A DNA stretch of 64,000 bases from Planctomycetota bacterium (GTDB lineage Bacteria; Planctomycetota; UBA1135; UBA2386), in NCBI GenBank assembly GCA_016716265.1, contig JADJWQ010000002.1, positions 1,077,001 through 1,141,000 on the forward strand, read 5' to 3'. Positions 53,056 through 62,073 of this stretch are shown here, piece after piece. Below the pieces are notes generated by a model that searched no databases, was not told the DNA's origin, and saw only the letters and a program-made list of their open reading frames with translations. Numbering within the stretch: the first letter of the stretch is position 1; every line of letters starts with the position of its first letter. Both the position numbers and the translations under genes were made by a program.

Positions 53056-53544
53056 TCAAGACTCGTGGAGGAAGAGTAGCTGGTTGCCTTTGGAGTCGAT
53101 CATCTGGCCAAACTTCAGCTCGGCTTGCGCGCCAATAAGCAAATAGACGAACGTCTCCGTCGGAGAGATTTCAATACCTGGTGCGTCGAGTCGCTTTCGC
53201 AACAACTCATACGGGTGCCATTTGATCACGTCCTTGGTTGGAAGCGTTAAAGTGACTTCCTCGGCGTACAACCGCGGCGGCACAGTGAATGCGTGCCCCG
53301 GCACGAAGTGCCAGTCGACGCGCACACCAATGCACCCGATGCGCATCACCCGTTGATCCGATAGCAGCAGCTCGATGAGTGATCCGCGGATCCCGAATGC
53401 CTTGATATGGGCATCACGGATGCTCATATTGTCGCGCCGCGCCCGTGCTGTGCGCGTGGAACGAGCGGCGGCCTCCGCTGCATCGCGGAAGCTCCTGTAA
53501 GCCGGCTCATGTAGGGGGAGATCGACTTCCAGACTGTCAATCAT
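53056..53544 (-). CDS. Immunity-like protein, 162 aa
   Basis: Starts MIDSLEVDLPLHEPAYRSFR. Beta-rich core: VMRIGCIGVRVDWHFVPGHA, YAEEVTLTLPTKDVIKWHPY, then ETFVYLLIGAQAELKFGQMI. Codon use is visibly more A/T-tolerant than in the surroundings, as in horizontally acquired toxin/immunity cassettes. The ATG (53542-53544) lies two bases after the stop of a toxin-like remnant on the same strand. I do not recognise the family; an immunity role is inferred from order. Confidence 0.55.
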   Translation of the reverse strand: MIDSLEVDLPLHEPAYRSFRDAAEAAARSTRTARARRDNMSIRDAHIKAFGIRGSLIELLLSDQRVMRIGCIGVRVDWHFVPGHAFTVPPRLYAEEVTLTLPTKDVIKWHPYELLRKRLDAPGIEISPTETFVYLLIGAQAELKFGQMIDSKGNQLLFLHES

Positions 53545-53546
53545 AG

Positions 53547-54018
53547 TCAGTGATCCGACCTGCTCGACTCTTTTCCGCCCGAGTACATTCCTGTCTCGGG
53601 GTTATAGTGGGCGGAATACCAGACTCCGGTGAACGGATTCCTTCCTATGTGCTTCTCCGTGTAACCATGCCCCACCCATTGTGGGTCATTCGCTCCAATT
53701 ACCTCCACGTCTTCCAAAGTGTCGCTTTGGCCGGTGGCCTGTTCGAGGGTTGGGAACTCCTCATCTGGAAAACGACCGCTTCCGGTTGGAGAGACCTGCG
53801 TTTCCGCTCCTTCTCGGAACCATCGATCGACGAAGTCCTCGTAGGTCTCGTCAGGATCGCCGTGAAGTAGGTAGAATTGGTAGAGTAGCGGATCTCTCCG
53901 CGGTCCGACGGGATTGTCCCCGGTGCATGACCATGCGTCCCTGAACGGATCTTGGATCCGGAGATTCTCCCGCCACAGCCTAGTTGGGACTCCAGGCTCC
54001 GGAACCTGCCCGCCATCC
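53547..54018 (-). pseudogene. C-terminal remnant of a toxin-like protein, cut by IS copy 1
   Basis: An open frame without a start: VPTRLWRENLRIQDPFRDAW, NPVGPRRDPLLYQFYLLHGD, DEEFPTLEQATGQSDTLEDV, then WVGHGYTEKHIGRNPFTGVW and a tail ending SSRSDH. Its 5' side ends at the IS boundary at 54019. Such C-termini followed by an immunity-like gene resemble polymorphic toxin tips. The toxin activity is not identifiable. Confidence 0.5.
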
Positions 54019-55288
54019 CGTCCTGTCCGAAAACTCGAACGACGCAGATCCTGCGACGCGCTGTCACGCTCACGCGCCCCAGTGCGACGCGGAATCGCCC
54101 CACTCGACCGAGCTTCGGGCTCTTCGTACGCACCTCGAGCCCGATTTCGCCTCCGTGACCGCCCTGTCGAATCCGCACGATCGCTACGCCGCTGCGCGGT
54201 GGTAGTGCTTCAGCACTCCACCGATTCGCTCGCGGACGATCACGTCGCCCTGCCCGGCGTCGGGCTTGCCGTCGATCGGCACATTGCCGATGCCCTGATG
54301 CGGGCGCTCGGTGTTGTAGTGCGCGACATAGTCCCGCAGCACGCGCCGCAGATGATCGTCCCCGAGCAGAATCAGCCGATCGAGGCACTCGCGCTTCACG
54401 GACTGCACCCAGCGCTCGGCGATCGCGTTCATGTTCGGCGCCTGATATGCAGTGCGCACGACGCGCACTCCGGCGCGCTCGAGGATCGCGCGGAAGTGCG
54501 ACGTGAGCTTCGTGTCCCGATCGACGATCAGGTGACGCTTCCTCCGTAGGAAGCCGTCGAACGGCTCGGTCAGGTTGCGCGCGATCTGCGCCATGAACGC
54601 GCCGTCGGGGTTGGTCGTGATGCCACTCACCTCCACCGCGCGGGTCAGGTGGTCGATCACGAAGAACACGTAGTGCGTGATCAGCCCACGCGCGGTCCAC
54701 ACCTCGGCCGTGAAGAAGTCGGCACCGGCGATGACGTCCGCGTGCGCACGCAGGAACGTCCGCCACGACGTCGGCCGCGCCGGGCTCGGTGGCACGCCGT
54801 GCTCCTTCAGCGTCCTGGCGATCGTCGAGCGCGCGACCTGGTGGCCCAGCTTCCTCAGCTCGCCCTGGATGCGGCTGTAGCCCCAGGTCGGATTGTCCCG
54901 CGACATGCGGAGGACGAGCTCGCGAATCTCCTTCAGGAGCCCCGGACGACCGACACGCCGGCGGGCGTACGTCCACTTGCGTGCAATCAGGCGGCGGTGC
55001 CACGCCAGGATCGTATCCGGCGTGACGAGGCTCGCCACGCTCGCGAGCAGCCGCCGCCCCAGCGCCTTGCCCCGAACGGCCAGGCGGCGGCGCTGGTCGT
55101 CCGTCAGCCGCAGCGGCCGCCCGCCGAGCTGCTCGCGGAGGATGCGGTTCTCCTCGATCAGGTACTCGATCGTGCGCGACTGCTCGCGGCTCACGAGGCC
55201 CGCGAACGTGAGCAGCAGGAAGCGAAGGGGCCCAAGTTCAAGCACAGCACGGTCTTCGCAGGCGGTCGGACGCGGATCAACCCCCACC
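54019..55288 (-). mobile_element. rve-type insertion sequence, copy 1 (1270 bp)
   Basis: Aligns without length change with 60759-62028 (constant offset 6740). The low end is CGTCCTGTCCGAAAACTCGA, the high end ...GGATCAACCCCCACC. The ends share a weak inverted motif CC(T/G)(G)TCCGA. No target duplication is obvious. It interrupts a toxin-like gene on one side and a Cys-containing protein gene on the other. Confidence 0.8.
54184..55245 (-). CDS. DDE (rve integrase-core) transposase, IS copy 1
   Basis: 353 residues from GTG 55243-55245, equal to the start in copy 2. N-terminal helices with EENRILREQLGGRPLRLTDD and GRPGLLKEIRELVLRMSRDN, then WGYSRIQGELRKLGHQVARS and the catalytic core: ADFFTAEVWTARGLITHYVF (first Asp), LIVDRDTKLTSHFRAILE (second Asp), NMNAIAERWVQSVKRECLDR (Glu), then YNTERPHQGIGN. 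IS3/IS481-superfamily type. The open frame runs upstream into the interrupted neighbour, which is a fusion artefact. Confidence 0.9.
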   Translation of the reverse strand: MLELGPLRFLLLTFAGLVSREQSRTIEYLIEENRILREQLGGRPLRLTDDQRRRLAVRGKALGRRLLASVASLVTPDTILAWHRRLIARKWTYARRRVGRPGLLKEIRELVLRMSRDNPTWGYSRIQGELRKLGHQVARSTIARTLKEHGVPPSPARPTSWRTFLRAHADVIAGADFFTAEVWTARGLITHYVFFVIDHLTRAVEVSGITTNPDGAFMAQIARNLTEPFDGFLRRKRHLIVDRDTKLTSHFRAILERAGVRVVRTAYQAPNMNAIAERWVQSVKRECLDRLILLGDDHLRRVLRDYVAHYNTERPHQGIGNVPIDGKPDAGQGDVIVRERIGGVLKHYHRAAA

Positions 55289-55590
55289 ACCGGCTCGAGG
55301 CCATCGGGCGACAGCCGCTCCACCGGCAGGCGGAGGTACGGCGCAAACGCCGGCGGGTACAGCGTGAAGGCGAGCCCGTGGGCTGAGCACCGTGCCACCG
55401 TCAGCGGGTGCTTCGGCCCCATCTTCCGGTGGCGCCGATGGTGCACCGACACCCTGCAGGTGTCACCAGCCGCCCAGCGTGGGCAGCAGGTCGGCAGCTC
55501 GGCCATGAGCTGCCCATCGCCGCCATCGACGTACGGGGTGACGAGGAAGGGGATGCGCGAGGGCCGTCGCGCCGAGTAGGATCCGGACAT
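55289..55590 (-). pseudogene. N-terminal fragment of a Cys/His protein truncated by IS copy 1
   Basis: MSGSYSARRPSRIPFLVTPY, then CCPRWAAGDTCRVSVHHRRH and HPLTVARCSAHGLAFTLYPP. It has the look of a zinc-containing N-terminal domain found in transposon-linked proteins. The sequence stops at the IS edge and fuses to IS-derived codons. ATG 55588-55590. Function unknown. Confidence 0.5.
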
Positions 55591-55806
55591 CGCAGCTGTG
55601 CGAAGTGCTGCCGGCCCCCCCGACACGGTGAGACGGCGGCACGAACCTGAAGCCCGCGGTGGTCGAACACCGCGGGCTTCTGCATTTCTGGAGGGAGGGG
55701 AACGGGGGCGGGATCCTACGCCCCCGTCCGGCGCCAGCGAGGCCCGCGCCCGATGCCGGTCATTCCACCACGGACCGACCGATGTCCACGCCCGGCAGCG
55801 CCGATC

Positions 55807-56337
55807 TCACCCCGGTGCGTCCCGCCACGGAACGTGCAACGAGAACGCGCCGCTTCCGCCATTGGGCGTGCCCCGTAACAGCTTCGTCCTCTCGGCCGCG
55901 AGCTCGTCGTGCATCCGCGACTGCTCGCGGAGCTCGATGACCCATGCGGCATCGGGTTCGAGTGCTCGGAATGCACACCCATCGGTCCGCAGTGAGTCCG
56001 CCAAGACCAGCGCGTCGCGGCGGTCGTCCTTGGCGCCCGACGGACTGAACCGGTCGCGGAAGCGATCGAGCTGCTTGGGGTTGATGGCGTGCACCCGGAA
56101 TCGCTGCTCGAGCAGCGTGTCCACCACCGCACCGTGTGGGATCTCGATCGAGATCAGAACGCTTTGCGGATCGCCGCTGGCGAGCTCGAGCAGCCATCGG
56201 CAGAGCTCGGCGAGATCGGCACCGGTGTGCTTGACCTGGCGCTCGCCGAGCAGGTCGCCGCTGGCGTCGAGTGCGCACACCTGGTGCAGCTCGGTGGCCC
56301 AGTCCACACCCACGAAGATTCGTTCGTCGTCGGTCAT
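55807..56337 (-). pseudogene. IS110-family transposase, N-terminal fragment
   Basis: RIFVGVDWATELHQVCALDA (first DEDD Asp), ADLAELCRWLLELASGDP, SIEIPHGAVVDTLLEQRFRV and AKDDRRDALVLADSLRTDGC are the RuvC-like N-terminal half of IS110 transposases. Only about 150 of roughly 400 residues remain; the C-terminal transposase_20 domain with the Ser is missing. ATG 56335-56337. The segment downstream to 55600 has no continuing frame. Confidence 0.8.
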
Positions 56338-56880
56338 CGTCAGTCGGTCCTCAGGAACAGGAACTCGACGACACCGCGTTCTCCGGCTGCCCTGTACTGG
56401 CGCTCGTGGCGCAACTCCCCACGGGTCGTGGAACGCGGCTGCCCGACGCGGCGCGAGTCCCCCCCAGGAGCTCGAAGCTTAGGGGGCAAACGGCTGCTCG
56501 CGACGGGCCGCCGAGACCAGGCAGGTTACCCTAATGGGCCGCTCCTGCCTGGCTGCCCGAAAGGTACAGGGCGCAGCCCGTCCTCGACCACGCTGCAGTG
56601 TGTGGCTGCGAGTGGCGGCCGCGGTGGCGCCATCCTGTGCGGATGGGGAGTGAGGAGTGGCGGCAGAAAGGGCGTCCGAGGAGCGATGGGAATCGTCCTC
56701 GATCAAGCCCTTTGTCGCCCACTCTTCGCCATCCGGCTCTCGCTAACATCGCGCGATGCAGGCACTTGGGTCATGCGGGAACTTTGCCGGCTCATTCCGA
56801 CGGGTTTTTGGTTGCATGCCTTCGCCCCGCCGTTGTCTCGTCGCCGCTGCAGAGAAGGACCCACTGGAGAAAAGTAGCAC
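56338..56880. other. Gene-free stretch
   Basis: 543 bp between the IS110 fragment and the split gene. No credible frame on either strand. It probably contains IS110 flank and, near its end, the promoter and the GGAG site of the gene at 56881. Confidence 0.4.
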
Positions 56881-57079
56881 ATGGGCATGACAGAGATCCC
56901 AGGGCGCCGCCTGACCGAGGGCGAGACGTTCTACACCGACTGGGCAGCCACGGCTGGTGACAGCTTGATACAGCGGATTCAGCTGCTGGACTCGACCGCC
57001 TCCGCCGAAGTCACGATGTATATCGAGACACGCGAGGAGCCTGGTGACACTCCGTCCACGGTGAACCCGGTGAGCGGTG

Positions 57080-58515
57080 GTACGGGGGTAGGTTCGACTT
57101 CGGGCAGGATCATGCGGCACGTCGATCGAGGTAGTCTTGCCACGCCACAGGCCACCGCTCGTCCTTGACGAGCACGCGCAGGTTGAGCACACGCTGACCG
57201 CCTTCGTCCGACCATCGCATGCCGCTGCGCCCGAGTCGGTGGGTGACGATGTTCTTCGCTGCGGACTCGACGTGACCACTCCCGATGGGGAGCCCCATCG
57301 CGATGAAAGCGCTGTATCGCATTCGTTCGCGGTTCCTCGCGAAGTGTTTGATCGCCCGGCGAACCACATCGCGTGCGTCGGAGCCAGCGGGCAGCAGCTT
57401 CACGTATCTCTTGAGCGCGCGCAGCAGTTGTCGACGCCGTCGTCGTCGAGCAGAAGCCGCTCGCGACGTTTCTCGAACCAGCGTGAGGCCTCGGGAGTGT
57501 CTGGTCCGAAGATCGCCTGCGCGGCGCCGGAGAGACTCTGGGCGGCGTGGTAGAAGTCGAGGATCAGCACCGCACCAACGAACTCCTCGCGTTTCTCTGC
57601 GGTAGTCCAGATCGAGTCCTTGCCGTCGCAGATGATCGCCACTTGGCCAGGCTGGCGCTCTTCACGGAGTGCGGCGACGCGCGCCGCTACCTGATCGATC
57701 AGCGTCTTCATGCCGGTTTCCGGCATCCGTGCGAAGTAGCGACTGTCCCGCAGTTGTGGTCTGGTCTCCCCGTCGGTCGGCGGGTCGTAGGCAGAGATGC
57801 GCCCGATTCCAGCCTCCTTCCACTCCGTCTTGCCGTCTCCGCGAACGGGGACCATCACGCCGTCCCAGCTGATCACGAGGTTTGCGCTGTCGGCCAGAGG
57901 AGCATCGCGAGCGATGACCTCCTCGACCTCGTCTCCGCGCTTCTCGAAGAAGTCGCCGACGTCGCGGATCACCCGCTTGATCGCCGTCGACGACGGCGCA
58001 ACAGGCAACGCCTTGGTCATCAGCTGCTCGACCTCGCAAGGCGTCAGAGCGCTGCACGAGAACGCGACCATCTCCTCGATCTCGGGCGTCGCGAAGCGGT
58101 CTGTCATCCCGCAGCGCTCGTCGAGCGGCACGACTCCGCCGGACTCATCGTCCGCCGCGTAATGCCCGCCGCGACACCGTCGCCAGGCCGAACGCCGTCA
58201 GCCACTGCTTCGGCGCGATCCCCTTGAACCGATGCTGTCGCCCTCTGTGTTCGACGGACGCGTGCGCCACGTCCGTGGCCTCCAAGGTCGCGACCAGAGC
58301 GCTCAGCGCCACCGCCGAACTCGCCGCCCTCAGCCCGGTTGTCAGGTCCTGAAACGCGGACGGCTGCGGACCCGACCCCTCGAACGAACTGACCAAGCGG
58401 TCGAGTTGTCGTCGGAACTTGACCACTGCGTCGTCCAGGCGTTCACTGAGCTGGGCTGCGGAGAGCGGCGCGTTGCCGCACGCAAGTACCGTGTTTGTTG
58501 CCACTTACCTGGTAC
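57080..58515 (-). mobile_element. ISKra4-family insertion sequence, decayed
   Basis: Both edges carry GGTACG (57079-57084 and 58511-58516). Inside the edges, GTACGGGGGTAGGT and the complement of the far end, GTACCAGGTAAGT, look like imperfect terminal repeats. The single transposase gene has two frameshifts. Exact ends are uncertain by a few bases. Confidence 0.65.
57110..58504 (-). pseudogene. ISKra4-family transposase with two frameshifts
   Basis: Three pieces read in order: 58504-58145 (LSALVATLEATDVAHASVEH, PKQWLTAFGLATVSRR), then 58131-57400 (FATPEIEEMVAFSCSALTPC, ANLVISWDGVMVPVRGDGKT, VAIICDGKDSIWTTAEKREE, ILDFYHAAQSLSGAAQAIFG), then 57403-57110 (AFIAMGLPIGSGHVESAAKN, RLGRSGMRWSDEGGQRVLNL). 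Shifts lie near 58160 and near 57430, where a lost base would restore VDNLLRALKRY. The DDE residues persist but the protein cannot be made whole. Confidence 0.85.
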
Positions 58516-58766
58516 GAACGACTCCGCAGCCCACTCCCAACTTTCTGCCAGAACTGAAATCCACCCCCGGTGGTACGTCGATCACCATCAATTCCGTGGG
58601 AATCGCGACCGGAGTCTACACGCCGCCCTCAGCAATCGTCGGCATACAAGCTGACGTCCGGGTCAAGCTCTCCTGCGCGTCCGGCACCTCGGGAGCCTAC
58701 GCCGTCGTGCGGCTGCTTCCGCCCGTGTTCTTCAACAAGTCGACCCCGTAGCGAGAGGAGCAAACG

Positions 58767-59132
58767 ATGTTTGTCGAAGTCATCGGTGAGACCATCCACC
58801 ACGTCAACGTCGGGGACGAGACGAAGACCGTCTACCTCACGCCCTGGTTCTCCATCGGCGCGGACAATGCCATCTTCACGTATGAGCGAGTCCACTCGAC
58901 GCTTCCGGTGGCCGAATCCGTCACTGTCCTGACGAAGCAGCGGGAGGACGGTGGATACGGTTCGACGGCGGCGACCTTCTCTACCACGCCCCTCACGAGT
59001 ACGCAGCTATATGAGGCGAACGCCACGGGGCTGCAGGACCTCGTCCGCTTCATGATCTCGCTGAGCGGCGACACGGCGGGCCTTCTGCACTATCGCTTCC
59101 TCCCGCCCACCTGGTATACGACCGCCGTCTGA
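58767..59132 (+). CDS. Small beta-rich protein, 121 aa, paralogue of the split gene
   Basis: MFVEVIGETIHHVNVGDETK, VYLTPWFSIGADNAIFTYER, TVLTKQREDGGYGSTAATFS, then DLVRFMISLSGDTAGLLHYR and FLPPTWYTTAV. All-beta pattern; shares spacing and ends with the gene at 56881. AGGAG precedes ATG 58767. No signal peptide. A particle or shell component is possible, but nothing proves it. Confidence 0.6.
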   Translation: MFVEVIGETIHHVNVGDETKTVYLTPWFSIGADNAIFTYERVHSTLPVAESVTVLTKQREDGGYGSTAATFSTTPLTSTQLYEANATGLQDLVRFMISLSGDTAGLLHYRFLPPTWYTTAV

Positions 59133-59153
59133 CCTACCGACCGTCCGCTCCCC

Positions 59154-59181
59154 GCGGCTCGACGCAAAGGCGTCGAGCCGC
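59154..59181 (+). terminator. Perfect 12-bp hairpin between two genes
   Basis: GCGGCTCGACGC (59154-59165), AAAG loop, GCGTCGAGCCGC (59170-59181). Strong GC stem just after the 121-residue gene and 18 bp before the next ATG; it could terminate or attenuate. Confidence 0.65.
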
Positions 59182-59199
59182 ACTCGTGAGGATTCTCCC

Positions 59200-60276
59200 A
59201 TGTTGACATACAACCAAGCTCCTGGCGCACGCGAGTGGACGATGGACGCTCGGCGCGAGTCCGGCGAACCGCCGGCTCGCTCCGGGTGGCCGGCGATGCG
59301 TCCGGAGCCGACTCAATGGAGCATGCCGGACTACGACGGCGACATCGGCTGGACCGGGCCTGCGAGCACTGGAGGGCATTCGTGCCAGAGTGGTGGGTCG
59401 TGCGAGTGTGGCGGGGCTTGTGAGAAGACCCCGTCGTTCGAGATCCCGGGCTACGACGAGGACATCGAGTTCGACGCACCAGCCCGAGAGTCCCTGAGGG
59501 TCGCCGGGACTCCCGTGGAGCCAGGCGAATGCCGGCAGGAAGACGTCATTCCGCTCCCGCAGTTGTTCAAGCTCGTTCAAGAGCCCCAGGATCCTCCATG
59601 GGGTTGGCCGCCGCCGCACATCCTCTTGCATCCGGACAGCGGCTTGTGTGCGTGCTGCCCAGTAGATGTCAGACTCGAGCGCACGGGCAAAATGACCCCC
59701 TGGGGAGCGCCAGTATATGAAGTTGTTTTCACCTACGCGCACATATCGTATGGCCGACCGCCATTTGACTATTGCGGGTGCTCACTGGATCTCAAGGAAG
59801 TGACGTACGCCGACAACGTCGTGCCGTGGAAGTTTCCGAGAATTCTCAATTTCTTCGGGAACGGGCGGGGTATGGGCCAGTTCGAGGAACCTTATGTGGC
59901 CAAGACGGACTGGGGGACGTTTGTCCGGAAAGGGGAGCCGTTCTATCCGATGCGAGATCCTGCGGCTATGAAGTTCCACCGCGACGCGGTGGCCCGCGGC
60001 GCGCAGTCGTCGCTGCGCGAGTACATCGAGTACGTCGACGCGTCTGGAAAATACTCAGAAAACTGCCCCTGGAAAGATAGGCGAAAGGAAATGCGCCTCC
60101 CGGATGCGCCTGGACTGGACGTCCGGCCGGTGGAAAACACGTGGTATCTGCGTGCGTGCCCGATCCCGCGTGTATGCCCTCTTCTTGGCACTGTAGGAAT
60201 TATTGTGCGGTGGGAGGCGGACGGATCGGCTCGAATCGTTGACAAGGGAGGCTTCTGGGGGGTCAAGGAGACGTAA
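59200..60276 (+). CDS. Cys-rich protein of unknown function, 358 aa
   Basis: The N-terminus has two copies of a short motif, PDYDGDIGW (43-51) and PGYDEDIEF (83-91), with a Cys cluster between (Cys62, 68, 70, 74; GGSCECGGACEK). Then LFKLVQEPQDPPWGWPPPHI, a second Cys group (LCACCPVDV), CGCSLDLKEV, a folded C-terminal region (NFFGNGRGMGQFEEPYVAKT, REYIEYVDASGKYSENCPWK, TVGIIVRWEADGSARIVDKG). No recognised family. Less GC-biased codons towards the 3' end. A two-helix membrane protein follows, a possible partner or immunity protein. Confidence 0.6.
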   Translation: MLTYNQAPGAREWTMDARRESGEPPARSGWPAMRPEPTQWSMPDYDGDIGWTGPASTGGHSCQSGGSCECGGACEKTPSFEIPGYDEDIEFDAPARESLRVAGTPVEPGECRQEDVIPLPQLFKLVQEPQDPPWGWPPPHILLHPDSGLCACCPVDVRLERTGKMTPWGAPVYEVVFTYAHISYGRPPFDYCGCSLDLKEVTYADNVVPWKFPRILNFFGNGRGMGQFEEPYVAKTDWGTFVRKGEPFYPMRDPAAMKFHRDAVARGAQSSLREYIEYVDASGKYSENCPWKDRRKEMRLPDAPGLDVRPVENTWYLRACPIPRVCPLLGTVGIIVRWEADGSARIVDKGGFWGVKET

Positions 60277-60360
60277 ACGCGTGGGCCTCGGTAAGAGGCT
60301 GGCTTTCGCTGCGCCTAGGCGCGGAGGAGTTAGACTGTGCGCAGTCCAAGCAGAAGTGCC

Positions 60361-60642
60361 ATGGTAGGGTGGCTGGGAGTCGCGGCACTCGTGGTTGCTG
60401 CTATCGGGCTTCATTTGCTGTTCTGTGAATGGAATGGCAAGGGGCCAACGTTGGTGACGCTTCGGGAGCGGCCTGGTCAGTTCATGTACTACACGGAGGC
60501 GCCACCTTCAGGACTCTGGATAAGCGCGCGGTTTGGGACGCTATCCGGCATTGTCTGCGGGCTGGTCGGGCCGGCGGTGATGGGGCTCGCAGCGATGGCG
60601 GCTGCGCTGTCAGGTTCGCGGGACTCGTCGAAACAGCGGTAG
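60361..60642 (+). CDS. Small membrane protein, 93-101 aa, two transmembrane helices
   Basis: First helix GWLGVAALVVAAIGLHLLF at the N-terminus, a polar segment (EWNGKGPTLVTLRERPGQFM) and a second helix SGIVCGLVGPAVMGLAAMAA. ATG 60361 or GTG 60337 can start it. It follows the Cys-rich gene by 84 bp on the same strand. Might be an immunity or anchoring protein for it; function not shown. Confidence 0.55.
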   Translation: MVGWLGVAALVVAAIGLHLLFCEWNGKGPTLVTLRERPGQFMYYTEAPPSGLWISARFGTLSGIVCGLVGPAVMGLAAMAAALSGSRDSSKQR

Positions 60643-60758
60643 GTCCTACTTTCCGCGGAATAGGTCGGCGGCTTCTTTCAGCCACGGCCGCGGCGCAGCT
60701 CACGCCCCGTAGGCTCGTCGGTCGACGCGCATGAGCTTCAGCAGCTGAACGACGACCG

Positions 60759-62028
60759 CGTCCTGTCCGAAAACTCGAACGACGGCGATCCTGCGGCTCC
60801 CTGTCAAGCTCACGAGCCCCAGCGCGACGCGGAATCCGCCCACTCGACCGAGCTTCGGGCTCTTCGTACGCACCTCGAGCCCGATTCCGCCTCCGTGACC
60901 AGCCTGTCGTATCGGCACGATCCCTACGCCGCTGCGCGGTGGTAGTGCTTCAGCAATCCACCGATGCGCTCGCGGACGATCACGTCGCCCTGCCCGACGT
61001 CGGGCTTGCCGTCGATCGGCACATTGCCGATGCCCTGATGCGGGCGCTCGGTGTTGTAGTGCGCGACATAGTCTCGCAGCACGCGCCGCAGATGATCGGC
61101 CCCGAGCAGAATCAGCCGATCGAGGCACTCGCGCTTCACGGACTGCACCCAGCGCTCGGCGACCGCGTTCATGTTCGGCGCCTGATATGCAGTGCGCACG
61201 ACGCACACTCCGGCGCGCTCGAGGATCGCGCGGAACTGCGCCGTGAGCTTCGTGTCCCGATCGAGGATCAGGTGACGCTTCTTCCGCAGGAAGCCGTCGA
61301 ACGGCTCGGTCAGGTTGCGCGCGATCTGCGCCATGAACGCGGCGTCGGGGTTCGTCGTGATGCCCGCCACCTCCACCGCGCGGGTCAGGTGGTCGATCAC
61401 GAAGAACACGTAATGCGTGATCAGCCCGCGCGCCGTCCACACCTCCGCCGTGAAGAAGTCGGCTCCGGCGATCACGTCCGCGTGCGCACGCAGGAACGTC
61501 CGCCACGACGTCGGCCGCGCCGGGCTCGGTGGCACGCCGTGCTCCTTCAGCGTCCTGGCGATCGTCGAGCGCGCAACCTGGTGGCCGAGCTTCCTCAGCT
61601 CGCCCTGGATGCGGCTGTAGCCCCAGGTCGGATTGTCCCGCGACATGCGGAGGACGAGCTCGCGAATCTCCTTCAGGAGCCCCGGACGACCGACACGGCG
61701 GCGGGCGTACGTCCACTTGCGTGCGATCAGGCGGCGGTGCCACGCCAGGATCGTATCCGGTGAGACCAGGCTCGCCACGCTCGCGAGCAGCCGCCGCCCC
61801 AGCGCCTGGCCCCGAACGGCCAGGCGGCGGCGCTGCTCGTCCGTCAGCCGCAACGGCCGCTCGCCGAGCTGCTCGCGGAGGATTCGGTTCTCCTCGATCA
61901 GGTACTCGCTAGCGCGCGACTGCTCGCGGCTCACGAAGCCCGCGAAGGTCAGCAGCAGGAAGCGGAGGGGAGCAAGGTCGAGCACAGCACGGTCTTCGGA
62001 GGCGGTCGGACGCGGATCAACCCCCACC
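60759..62028 (-). mobile_element. rve-type insertion sequence, copy 2 (1270 bp)
   Basis: Second copy of the IS at 54019, same orientation and length, with scattered substitutions. Low end CGTCCTGTCCGAAAACTCGA, high end ...GGATCAACCCCCACC. Two intact transposase frames of equal length suggest relatively recent activity. Confidence 0.8.
60924..61985 (-). CDS. DDE (rve integrase-core) transposase, IS copy 2
   Basis: 353 residues from GTG 61983-61985. Same motifs as copy 1: ADFFTAEVWTARGLITHYVF, LILDRDTKLTAQFRAILE and NMNAVAERWVQSVKRECLDR, so the DDE triad is intact. It differs at scattered positions (for example KKRHLILD for RKRHLIVD). A longer frame runs to 62120 through flanking DNA. Confidence 0.9.
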   Translation of the reverse strand: MLDLAPLRFLLLTFAGFVSREQSRASEYLIEENRILREQLGERPLRLTDEQRRRLAVRGQALGRRLLASVASLVSPDTILAWHRRLIARKWTYARRRVGRPGLLKEIRELVLRMSRDNPTWGYSRIQGELRKLGHQVARSTIARTLKEHGVPPSPARPTSWRTFLRAHADVIAGADFFTAEVWTARGLITHYVFFVIDHLTRAVEVAGITTNPDAAFMAQIARNLTEPFDGFLRKKRHLILDRDTKLTAQFRAILERAGVCVVRTAYQAPNMNAVAERWVQSVKRECLDRLILLGADHLRRVLRDYVAHYNTERPHQGIGNVPIDGKPDVGQGDVIVRERIGGLLKHYHRAAA

Positions 62029-62073
62029 TCCGACCATCCGCTGGGCTGACGTCTCCGTGGCTCCAAGGCGTCG

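Larger units (their letters stand above)
56881..58751 (+). pseudogene. Small beta-rich protein gene split by an ISKra4-type IS
   Basis: The 5' part (56881-57079) encodes MTEIPGRRLTEGETFYTDWA and RIQLLDSTASAEVTMYIETR. The 3' part (58516-58751) encodes TPNFLPELKSTPGGTSITIN and CASGTSGAYAVVRLLPPVFF. Removing 57080-58515 joins them in frame as 144 residues. It resembles the intact next gene (FYTDWA...LLPPVFF versus VYLTPWF...FLPPTWY), so the two are likely paralogues. Function unknown. Confidence 0.65.

Noticed and set aside
51503..53146. Plus-strand frame of more than 500 codons across the GNAT gene and repeat copy A
   Set aside because: It is antisense to the GNAT gene, passes through a non-coding repeat and shows Ser/Arg-rich noise without domain character.
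54184..55626. A 480-residue transposase in IS copy 1
   Set aside because: The extra N-terminal part belongs to the interrupted neighbouring gene; both IS copies share only the 353-residue version.
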